Shown here in pieces: positions 19,101 to 25,820 of a DNA stretch of 64,000 bases. Source of the stretch: Pedobacter cryoconitis (GTDB taxonomy: Bacteria; Bacteroidota; Bacteroidia; Sphingobacteriales; Sphingobacteriaceae); assembly GCF_003259615.1 (NCBI RefSeq), contig NZ_QLLR01000022.1:38601-102600 (forward strand). The letters are read 5' to 3'. The notes under the pieces are model-generated. The model was not told where the DNA came from. It did no database searches and worked only from the letters and a program-made list of their open reading frames with translations. How positions within the stretch are numbered: the stretch's first letter is position 1; each line of letters opens with the position of its first letter. The translations under genes and the position numbers were made by a program.

Positions 19101-21157
19101 ATACCCAATATATACAACAGCTGAATGCCAACCTTGGTATTATTACCAGTGGTGGGACAACGGCGAATATAGCCGCATTACTTTGCGCACGTAACAGGGC
19201 GCTGCTGGCTGTGGTAAAGGACGAACAATTACTCAAAGAAAGCAGTATACATTCACTCTTACAGGCACATGGTTATAACGATATGGTGTTACTGGGTTCT
19301 AAACTCATGCACTATTCGTTCAGGAAAGCCATGAGTATAATGGGGCTGGGTACCAGTAATATCATACTTGTTGAAAATGACGAAAATGGTGTGATGTGCG
19401 CAGATGATCTGCAACATAAGATAGATACCTGCCGGCAAAAGCGATTATTGATAATGGCTGTTGTTGGGATCGCCGGCTCTACAGAACGGGGCAGCATAGA
19501 CCCTCTGGAAAAAATAGGGGTCATTGCCAGAAATAATCAGATACATTTACATGTGGATGCCGCCTGGGGTGGTGCGCTCATTTTTTCTGATGCACACCGC
19601 AGCTTATTGAAAGGTATTGAACAAGCCGATTCAATTACTTTTTGCGGGCATAAACAATTGTATCTGCCACAAGGTATCAGTGTTTGTTTGTTCAGCGATC
19701 CTGATCGCCTTAATCTTACTGCTACTCCGGCCAGTTACCAGGCTGCACCCAATTCATTTGATACAGGAAGATTTACTATCGAAGGCTCCAGGCCCGCGCT
19801 ATCCATGTGTCTGCATGCGTCGCTTAATATAATTGGCAGAAAGGGATATGAAATGCTGATCAACAGCAATATTAAAAAAGCAGAAGTATTTGCAGCAATG
19901 CTCCGGGGGATGCCGTTTTTTGAACTCATCAGTTGTCAGATTAATATTATTAATTATCGGTATATCCCGGCTGCTTACCGTGATCAGACAGGAACTTTGA
20001 AAGCAAGCGCTGAGCAGAATCAGCAGATCAATGCCATCAACCGTAACATACAAGAAAAGCAGTTTTTTCAAGGCGCAACTTTTGTTTCCAAAACCACGAT
20101 TTCACATCCCGTATATGAGGAAATAGTCGTGTTTCGTGTAGTCCTTTCAAACCCCCTGACTACGCACGATGATTTAATTAACGTACTTAAAAATCAGCTG
20201 CAGATTATCCGGGAGAACTATGAAGAGGATAATGATTTGCAGGTAAATGAAAACATACTGTTTGCTGAGGATATGTTTGAAGAAGAAGAAACGGGGAGGG
20301 GTAATAAAATATCTATTGGCAAACCGCTGCCTAACACACAGATTTTAATTACAGATCCATATGGCCATTTGCTTCCGGCCGGTGTGTCCGGAGAAATATG
20401 TGTGGCAGGAGCAGGGCTTGCTAACGGCTATATTGGTCATGCCGCTGCAACAGCGGGCAGCTTCATTAAACATCCTTACCAGGAAAATGCCCGCTTGTAT
20501 AAAACAGGTGATTTAGGGAAATGGCTACCTGACGGTAATATTGAATTTCTGGGAAGAATCGACAGTCAGGTGAAAATACGCGGATTCAGAATAGAACCTG
20601 TTGAAATAGAACAAACACTTTGCCTGCATGAAGCTGTTGAACAAGCAATTGTAACAGGCAAAGGAAAACCGGGTTCGCAATATCTGGTTGCTTATTATGT
20701 TGCGCAGGAAAGTATTCCGGTAACCGAACTCAAAGCACTGCTGATGAAAAAGTTACCAGCTTATATGGTTCCCGCGCATTATATAAAGCTCGAACAAGTG
20801 CCTTTTACCCCAAGCGGAAAAATAGACAGGAAGCTATTACCGGAAATAGATGGTAGTGAGGTAGTGCGCATAGCCTATGAAGCCCCGCATACTTTACTGC
20901 AGCAAAACCTGGTGCGGGTATGGGAAAAACTGCTGAATATAACCGGGATCGGAATTAATGATAACTTTTTCGATCTGGGCGGCCATTCCTTGTCTACGAT
21001 CAGGCTGGCCGCCGCCATTAAAAGGGAAATTGACATCACGTTACCAATTCATATTGTATTTCAGTTGGGCACTATTGCAGGTATTGCACAGTGGGTAGAA
21101 CTTAATTACGGCGAAGAAAGCGATACAGAAGAATATTACGACGAAATAAAAATATAA
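16199..21157 (+). CDS. Nonribosomal peptide synthetase subunit 4 with PLP decarboxylase embedded in its A domain
   Basis: 1652 residues. Order: TubC-like N-terminal docking domain (about 1-55, with a VGNQLKLQVP hairpin); condensation domain with HHIITDG at 201-207; first part of an adenylation domain (about 515-831, A3 SSGSTGTPKG, A5 NIYGSSEVGAD); an insert of about 535 residues (about 832-1367) that is a group II PLP decarboxylase; the rest of the A domain from ISIGKPLPNTQ onwards; carrier domain with Ser1597 (LGGHSL); and an acidic tail (DTEEYYDEIKI). The A pocket is V-D-A-T-F-S-I-A-D-(K), nearly identical to the first A domain of subunit 3 and of beta-alanine type. Known interrupted A domains carry methyltransferase or oxidase inserts at comparable sites between core motifs; a decarboxylase there is not one I know. 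Inference: aspartate is decarboxylated to beta-alanine and loaded by the same module. The frame is continuous and both A halves are intact, so this is not an annotation artefact. Confidence 0.92.
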   Translation: MEALIHKLRRHHIDVDVVGNQLKLQVPEGLQADEIIQEVKLNKEALIAFIQKARGEAAYSKIPAAPVQQAYVLSSAQQRLYFLKVLDPASLAYNMPQAIRIDENLNSQKVGYVFNKLIARHESLRTSFVMMDEEPAQCIAQGIDFEIEHFIATEKETAGIISKFVRPFDLAQAPLFRIGIIELINEDGSPLAASVLLADMHHIITDGISGDILMNDFRAFYQEKWLPELKLQYKDYAVWQQSKAQQEIIAAQKDFWLQQFKEEVAVLQLPADFQRPLEPLHEGAHLSFNLGPVETAALKNRAETMGVTLFMAVLAVYNILLAKLCNHEDIVIGTPVTGRNHADLEQVIGMFVNTLAIRNKPEGGLSFKEFLTKVKLNTLACFDHQDYQFEELISELKIKRDPVRNPLFDLFFVYENASHSKADNSQSPFQSLSSGHTVAKFDLTLLAIETEDQLLMRFEYLTCLFKKETIERFAGYLKKIFTAVINNIDLPIAEIGIIDLEEKNQLLYGFNNTAFERTGNERISELFAQQVKATPRQTAIHFEGQNISYEELEAKASALTEKIRQNKVPEGTVSAILLDRSVNGVAAILATLKYGCAYLAMDVSYPDDRLSFMLNDSGAAVLLTTSAIMADRQLQWPGKTMLIDLAEGEVIDAAADGLDYTAALMAPPDTLYLIYSSGSTGTPKGVAGSERGLINRLNWGWQQYPYEKGEVCCFKTNLGFVDHVAELFSPLLQGVPLVLLPDNISSNPEMLMNEVISHNISRITLVPSLLQSLLQIKKYRNLHLSALKYFFCSGEILSLQLAKQFCKEFGTAFLVNIYGSSEVGADVTWHQVDRFNVEEVLSYFRHISTADNIAVQAGTDFTSGHVGLGEIAARFTNSKVAEYPVSLTAYYNMLRKDVIPYTINTASPTFIGHMTSVLPDYVHDISKLVSQLNQNLVKVETSKSLTFLEREAIGILHRLFYANPESFYTQYIQQLNANLGIITSGGTTANIAALLCARNRALLAVVKDEQLLKESSIHSLLQAHGYNDMVLLGSKLMHYSFRKAMSIMGLGTSNIILVENDENGVMCADDLQHKIDTCRQKRLLIMAVVGIAGSTERGSIDPLEKIGVIARNNQIHLHVDAAWGGALIFSDAHRSLLKGIEQADSITFCGHKQLYLPQGISVCLFSDPDRLNLTATPASYQAAPNSFDTGRFTIEGSRPALSMCLHASLNIIGRKGYEMLINSNIKKAEVFAAMLRGMPFFELISCQINIINYRYIPAAYRDQTGTLKASAEQNQQINAINRNIQEKQFFQGATFVSKTTISHPVYEEIVVFRVVLSNPLTTHDDLINVLKNQLQIIRENYEEDNDLQVNENILFAEDMFEEEETGRGNKISIGKPLPNTQILITDPYGHLLPAGVSGEICVAGAGLANGYIGHAAATAGSFIKHPYQENARLYKTGDLGKWLPDGNIEFLGRIDSQVKIRGFRIEPVEIEQTLCLHEAVEQAIVTGKGKPGSQYLVAYYVAQESIPVTELKALLMKKLPAYMVPAHYIKLEQVPFTPSGKIDRKLLPEIDGSEVVRIAYEAPHTLLQQNLVRVWEKLLNITGIGINDNFFDLGGHSLSTIRLAAAIKREIDITLPIHIVFQLGTIAGIAQWVELNYGEESDTEEYYDEIKI
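18692..20299 (+). other. PanP-like PLP-dependent aspartate decarboxylase domain inserted between A5 and A6
   Basis: This is a domain inside subunit 4, residues about 832-1367, close to the length of a free-standing PanP enzyme (roughly 540 residues). It has the group II decarboxylase hallmarks: a substrate/PLP loop TSGGTTANIAAL, the HVDAAWGG motif with the PLP-pyridine Asp1120, the Schiff-base Lys1152 in GHKQLYLP, and the IEGSRP segment followed by HASLNIIGRKGYE. The last two match PanP (pyridoxal-dependent aspartate 1-decarboxylase) better than glutamate or diaminobutyrate decarboxylases as I remember them. PanP makes beta-alanine from L-Asp. Boundaries are set by where NRPS similarity stops (after GADVTWHQ) and resumes (NKISIGKP), and are good to about ten residues. 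All key catalytic residues are present, so the domain should be active. Confidence 0.87.
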
Positions 21158-21161
21158 ACCT

Positions 21162-23045
21162 ATGAAACTATATGTTTTGTTCTTGTGCGTATTGGCATGG
21201 TTATGCCCGGTGAAATTGATTGCACAATCAGCTTCTTTTACCGTAAATGGTAAAAAGGTAGTCATCAAAACTTTCAATAGTTCATTTGAACAATTGCTGA
21301 AAGCAACAGACATTCCTGGTGCCAGTCTGGCTATTATAGACCATAATAAAATTGCATTTACTGGTTATTATGGAGTTAAAACGTTAAAAGGTCAGGAAAA
21401 GGTAGATGCTGAAACCGTTTTTGAGGCATGCTCTCTCTCTAAAAGTTACCTCGTATATGCTGCATTTCGCTTAGTGGAAGAAGGTAAACTTGATCTTGAT
21501 AAGCCGGTTTATCAGTATATGGAGCCAGGTGCGGCCCTTGACCATGATGTCCGTTATAAATTAATCACCCCACGGATGATTTTATCGCATTGTTCCGGAA
21601 TTGAAAACTGGAAAGAAGACAACAACCGGGATACGCTGGAAATACTGACAGATCCCGGTAAAAGTTTTGTGTATTCAGGCACGGGATATAATTACCTGGC
21701 AGAAGCCATTGCAACTATTATCGGCAAACCTTATGAAACATACGTAAACGAACTGGTATTGCAGCCATTGCATCTGCAGCATTCCTACTTAAGATTTACC
21801 AAAGACGGCCCTTTTAATTATGCAACTGGTCATAATATTTTTGGGAAAGAAATCCCTAAATGGAAAAATGAAGAAGCTGTCCCATCCAGTGCTAACAATG
21901 TTACTGCTGAGGATTATGCCAGGCTGATCATCGCCACTTTTGACGGACAGCACCTTTCCAAAAAAACAGAACAAGCTTTGCTTACGCCGCTCATTAGTAC
22001 AAGTGGCAATCAAAAGCCATATTACTATGGGCCAGGTTTCGAGATATTTTATGCTGAAGGCGACACCATTATCAGCCACGGTGGTAATAATGCAGGGTTT
22101 AAAGGCCAATTGTTTTATTCCTTAAAGCACAAATGCGGTTTTGTCCTGCTTACCAATGGCGACAGGGGCAAACTGGCTGTGAGTGCCTTAAATAAAATGA
22201 CTGCTTGTTTACCTGTTGAGGCATATTACCAGCAAATAAGTCTTGAGGAATATCCCGATGCGTCGGTTGGTTTATTTCATACTTATCTGACCAGTGGCCT
22301 TGATGCAATGCAGGATTCGATAAAGGTTATGGAAAAGAATAAAAAACTCACAGAAGGTACGCTTAATGCACTGGGAAGTGTATTTATGGATTCCGATACT
22401 GCATTGAGCAGAAAATTACTGCAAAACAACCTGGTATTGTATCCTGGATCGTCACTTGGTTATTACCTTTTAGGGAACTTATACAAGAACCGTTATGCTT
22501 ACGATATTGCCTACGGATATTATGTCAAAGCAAAAGCTCTGCATTTTGATCTTTGGGAAACAGAATTAACGCGTGAACTGGAATTGTGCAGGCTAAAAAT
22601 AGCCGATGCCCGGCGAAGAACAGCATTGCTTGCTGAAGTGAATGCTGCAGGACAGTTAACGTTGCAGGCTGAAGCGTATAATCAGATGCAGGGAATAGAA
22701 GTGCGGGTAACTAAAGACTCCGGGGGCGGCCAGGCATTAGGCTTTATTGATACAGGCGATTGGATGAACTATAAAGTGCGTGTACCAGATGCCGGAAGGT
22801 ATCAGCTGCAATTAAGGGTCTCGAGCGAACCGGGTAACGGCCGTGCTGAATTGCGTTCAGGAGCTACTGTGATTGCAGCGTTTGATATTACTTCCACTAA
22901 AAGCTGGGAATCATTCACTACGCTGACTGCCTATGCCGATTTACCTGCAGGTCTGCAAACCTTTCAACTCTATGCAGCCAAGGGCGGTTTCGATGTAAAC
23001 TGGATACAGTTTACCAGAATTAAAAATATATCCTCTAAAAAATAA
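21162..23045 (+). CDS. Secreted serine hydrolase, S12 beta-lactamase-like, with C-terminal CBM6-like domain
   Basis: 627 residues with a Sec signal peptide (hydrophobic stretch ending in KLIAQSAS). The S12/beta-lactamase fold (about 35-360) has SxxK (SLSK in EACSLSKSY) and a HGG third motif (IISHGGNN). The usual YxN motif reads YSG (FVYSGTGYNY), so the Asn is replaced. A linker follows (about 365-500), with a TPR-like region near KNRYAYDIAYGYYVKAKALHF. Residues about 505-622 look like a CBM6 carbohydrate-binding beta-sandwich (QAEAYNQMQGIEV, GDWMNYKVRVPDAGRYQLQLRV, VNWIQFTRI). It acts outside the cytoplasmic membrane. Inference: a peptide-processing or self-resistance hydrolase of the NRPS product, placed 4 bp after subunit 4. 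A penicillin-binding or esterase role is the alternative. Confidence 0.85.
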   Translation: MKLYVLFLCVLAWLCPVKLIAQSASFTVNGKKVVIKTFNSSFEQLLKATDIPGASLAIIDHNKIAFTGYYGVKTLKGQEKVDAETVFEACSLSKSYLVYAAFRLVEEGKLDLDKPVYQYMEPGAALDHDVRYKLITPRMILSHCSGIENWKEDNNRDTLEILTDPGKSFVYSGTGYNYLAEAIATIIGKPYETYVNELVLQPLHLQHSYLRFTKDGPFNYATGHNIFGKEIPKWKNEEAVPSSANNVTAEDYARLIIATFDGQHLSKKTEQALLTPLISTSGNQKPYYYGPGFEIFYAEGDTIISHGGNNAGFKGQLFYSLKHKCGFVLLTNGDRGKLAVSALNKMTACLPVEAYYQQISLEEYPDASVGLFHTYLTSGLDAMQDSIKVMEKNKKLTEGTLNALGSVFMDSDTALSRKLLQNNLVLYPGSSLGYYLLGNLYKNRYAYDIAYGYYVKAKALHFDLWETELTRELELCRLKIADARRRTALLAEVNAAGQLTLQAEAYNQMQGIEVRVTKDSGGGQALGFIDTGDWMNYKVRVPDAGRYQLQLRVSSEPGNGRAELRSGATVIAAFDITSTKSWESFTTLTAYADLPAGLQTFQLYAAKGGFDVNWIQFTRIKNISSKK

Positions 23046-23055
23046 ACATCATTGT

Positions 23056-24009
23056 ATGACTAAACTCACCTCTTCAACCGGTCGGGCATTGCCTTTTACA
23101 GTACAGCTGAATGAGCTTACACCGGATAGATTTATTGATTATTACCAGTCGGACAGGCAGTTTATCGACAACATGCTTTTGGTCAGCGGCGCAGTAAAAT
23201 TTTCTGGTGTGGAAATCAATACGCCAACTGTATTTGAACATATTGTTCATTCCATTTCAAACAAGTTTTTAAATTATGTCGATGGTAATTCGCCACGCGT
23301 AAAATTATCTGATAGTGTTTATACTTCTACAGAATACGATCAAAGTCAGGTTATTACCATGCACAATGAACTATCTTATTCTGCGAAATGGCCGAATAAA
23401 TTGTTTTTTACTTGTCTTACCCCTGCTGAAAGCGGTGGGGAAACCCTGCTTGCAGACAGTCGGGAAATACTGCAGGCCATGAATAAAGATATTGTGGATG
23501 AAATTGAAGCCAGAGGACTGCTATATATCAGAAACCTGCATGGTGGGGATGGTATGGGCCCTTCTTGGCAGGATACATTTGAAACTACCGATAAACAGGA
23601 GCTGGAAACATATTGCAAAAAACACAACATTTCTTTTGAATGGACTGATCAGGACAGTCTGCGCCTCAAACAATCCGCCCGTGGTATTATAAGTCACAGG
23701 AGTACTGGAGAAAAAGTATGGTTTAATCAGGCAGATCAGTTTCATCCGCTGCACCTCGGCCGGGAAATGGTAGAAGTCCTGGAGTTAATGTATGGTACGC
23801 CTGAATATTTTCCTATGTATGTAAGCTATGGGGATGGAAAAGAAATCAGCGTTGACACTGTGCAGGAGATATTACAAACCATAGCCGGTGTTACGCTGGC
23901 ACCTGTATGGAAAAAAAATGAACTGCTCGTGATAGACAATGAATTGGCAGCGCATGGTAGAAACCCATTCACCGGAGATCGAAAGGTACTCGTTGCCATG
24001 ACTGAATAA
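23056..24009 (+). CDS. TauD/TfdA-family 2-oxoglutarate oxygenase, AsnO/SyrP-like
   Basis: 317 residues, typical for TfdA-fold oxygenases. Metal ligands are His103-x-Glu105 (TMHNELSY) and distal His300 (AAHGRNPF), and the Arg of GDRKVLVAM is placed to bind 2-oxoglutarate. The HxE form rather than HxD is shared with clavaminate synthase, AsnO and VioC, which oxidise amino-acid side chains. In NRPS clusters, members such as SyrP hydroxylate carrier-bound Asp at the beta-carbon. Inference: beta-hydroxylation of an Asp, Asn or Dab residue of this peptide. It lies 10 bp after the serine hydrolase and 26 bp before the racemase. This is the second of three iron oxygenases in the operon. Confidence 0.87.
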   Translation: MTKLTSSTGRALPFTVQLNELTPDRFIDYYQSDRQFIDNMLLVSGAVKFSGVEINTPTVFEHIVHSISNKFLNYVDGNSPRVKLSDSVYTSTEYDQSQVITMHNELSYSAKWPNKLFFTCLTPAESGGETLLADSREILQAMNKDIVDEIEARGLLYIRNLHGGDGMGPSWQDTFETTDKQELETYCKKHNISFEWTDQDSLRLKQSARGIISHRSTGEKVWFNQADQFHPLHLGREMVEVLELMYGTPEYFPMYVSYGDGKEISVDTVQEILQTIAGVTLAPVWKKNELLVIDNELAAHGRNPFTGDRKVLVAMTE

Positions 24010-24035
24010 TCTTTAACCCTTTAAAATAAAATTGG

Positions 24036-24824
24036 ATGAACCTTGAAAAAGACCAGGTTATAGGTATTGTTGGTGGTATGGGACCTGAAGCCGGTATTGC
24101 ACTTTGCAATTACTTGCTAAGAGATCCCCTTGCGGTTGAAGATCAGCGTCACCTGTCATTTATGCTGATGTCTTTTCCCGCTCATATTACCGATAGAACC
24201 GCTTTTCTTGAAGGAAGTTGCACCCTCAATCCGGCTTATGCTGTCGCAGATATTATTGCCAGGCTGGAAAAAGCTGGTGCAGGTATCATCGCGATTGCAT
24301 GTAATACCTGCCATGCACCAGAAATATATAATGTAATACTGGATGAGCTCGGTAAGATGAACAGTGAAGTCAGGCTGATGCACATGCCATACGAAACCTT
24401 AAGTTTTGTGAAGAAAAACTATCAGCAGGTAAAGCGTATCGGGTTAATGACAACTAATGGAACTTATCACTCCGGAGTATATGAAAAACTATTCAGGGAA
24501 AGTGGTTATGAGGTGGTACTGCCTGACATTGATTTGCAGAATAACTGTATCCATCGGATGATTTATGATCCCTTAACAGGGATAAAAGCCAATCCGAATC
24601 ATATCACCCATGAAGTGACTGAGCTAATGAATGAGGCGATGAATTTTTTTAAAAATAATGGCGCAGATGCTGTTGTATTAGGGTGTACTGAACTATCTCT
24701 GGTTAATACAGCAGCGTTTGAAAAAGAATTGCCAATAATTGATGCCATGAAAATATTATCCCTTGCACTTATCAAAGAATCAACATATCCCGGTGTTGTA
24801 AAACCCGGAGAACTGGCCGGCTAA
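24036..24824 (+). CDS. Aspartate/glutamate racemase family protein
   Basis: 262 residues. The two catalytic Cys of the cofactor-independent Asp/Glu racemase family are present: Cys89 in ACNTCH and Cys217 in LGCTELS. The N-terminal loop GIVGGMGPEAG is typical of the aspartate racemase branch. Expected reaction: L-Asp to D-Asp (or Glu). No epimerisation domain is seen in the visible NRPS subunits, so a D-residue would have to come from a free D-amino acid, which this enzyme can supply; alternatively an upstream module outside the window has the epimerase. In-operon position between the TauD-type and JmjC-type oxygenases supports a precursor-supply role. Confidence 0.88.
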   Translation: MNLEKDQVIGIVGGMGPEAGIALCNYLLRDPLAVEDQRHLSFMLMSFPAHITDRTAFLEGSCTLNPAYAVADIIARLEKAGAGIIAIACNTCHAPEIYNVILDELGKMNSEVRLMHMPYETLSFVKKNYQQVKRIGLMTTNGTYHSGVYEKLFRESGYEVVLPDIDLQNNCIHRMIYDPLTGIKANPNHITHEVTELMNEAMNFFKNNGADAVVLGCTELSLVNTAAFEKELPIIDAMKILSLALIKESTYPGVVKPGELAG

Positions 24825-24857
24825 CACCGGTAATTGACCCTATCTAAACCTATTATT

Positions 24858-25820
24858 ATGCGTGATTTTTTAGAAAGCAAAACTGATGTGGATGAAATGA
24901 AGCCTATAATGGATCGTTTCCTTTCCTTTATACCTGGTGTGGGTAAGCCACTTCCGGTTCCGGTAGTTGATGCCGAAACACTTACAGAAAAGGAGTTTAC
25001 ACAAAAATGGGTGTCTTGCAATAAACCCTGCCTGGTAAAAAAAGCTGTAGCACACTGGCCTGCTGTGGAAAAATGGAGAGATAAAGAATACTGGTTAAGC
25101 AAATGTGACAACTTTGATATTAATGTTTATCCGCATCAGAATTTCAACAATAAAGAAAAACAAAACACAGATAAAGAAGTGATGCCATTTCATAAAGCCA
25201 TTGAACGGTTGTTTGAAAACAGGGATTATATATTCAGCCTGCCTTCTGAGCAAATAACCGAAGAGGGGAGGTTTTCGAAAATAAAAGCCGATATGCCAGG
25301 GTTCACTTTTTTACCCCAGGCGGAAAACCCGCGTTATTACGAACGGATGCGCTTCTTCTCCTACAGAAGAGCTGCCACAGGCTGGCATTATCACGGTGTG
25401 GATGAGACGCTTATGTGCCAGGTAAATGGTACTAAACGTGTAGCGCTTTTATCACCTGATATGCCCAGACCAGATTATATTACCCGTTATCTGCAGGAGG
25501 AAAATTACTTAAACGATGATCCTTTTCAGGTACAGGATAATATCGCTCCATTTATGGTAGATGTAGAGGAAGGTGATGCCTTATATATCCCGCCTTACTG
25601 GCATCATGTAGTGGTTCCGGTTGACGGGGAAATTGGTTTTACCGTTGCCTTTTGCTGGAAAAGCCCATTGCATATATTAGGTAATTTCTCTAATTACTTT
25701 GTACGCGCGCTGTATAAACAGGGGATGTGGCCAATCAACAAAAACACCTTATTTATGCCACTATTGGGCTGTTATGCCGGTATGTTGCACCTCATTAGAA
25801 AAATGTCCGGACGAGTATGA
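24858..25820 (+). CDS. JmjC/cupin_8-type oxygenase 2
   Basis: 320 residues from the ATG at 24858; a TTG eight codons upstream is possible but less likely. Cupin_8 pattern: entry KPCLVKKAVAHWPAV, a beta-strand run VNGTKRVALLSPD, DVEEGDALYIPPYWHHVV with His249/His250 as distal ligand, and a C-terminal helical dimerisation-like part. The proximal metal motif reads WHYHGVDE (His177, His179, Asp182), not a clean HxD, so either His177/His179 or His179/Asp182 serves as ligand pair. Expected class: Fe(II)/2-oxoglutarate hydroxylase. The last four bases overlap the start of the exporter gene (ATGA), showing translational coupling. Substrate unknown; only moderately similar by eye to the first JmjC protein of the operon. 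Confidence 0.8.
   Translation: MRDFLESKTDVDEMKPIMDRFLSFIPGVGKPLPVPVVDAETLTEKEFTQKWVSCNKPCLVKKAVAHWPAVEKWRDKEYWLSKCDNFDINVYPHQNFNNKEKQNTDKEVMPFHKAIERLFENRDYIFSLPSEQITEEGRFSKIKADMPGFTFLPQAENPRYYERMRFFSYRRAATGWHYHGVDETLMCQVNGTKRVALLSPDMPRPDYITRYLQEENYLNDDPFQVQDNIAPFMVDVEEGDALYIPPYWHHVVVPVDGEIGFTVAFCWKSPLHILGNFSNYFVRALYKQGMWPINKNTLFMPLLGCYAGMLHLIRKMSGRV

Noticed and set aside
1..21157. An epimerisation domain within the visible NRPS subunits
   Set aside because: All condensation-like domains found are followed by A domains or end a subunit, and no E-domain segment lies after a carrier domain; D-residues would need the racemase or an upstream module.
24834..24857. TTG start extending the second JmjC gene by eight residues
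   Set aside because: The ATG at 24858 gives a protein that starts at the usual place, and the extra residues are not family-like.
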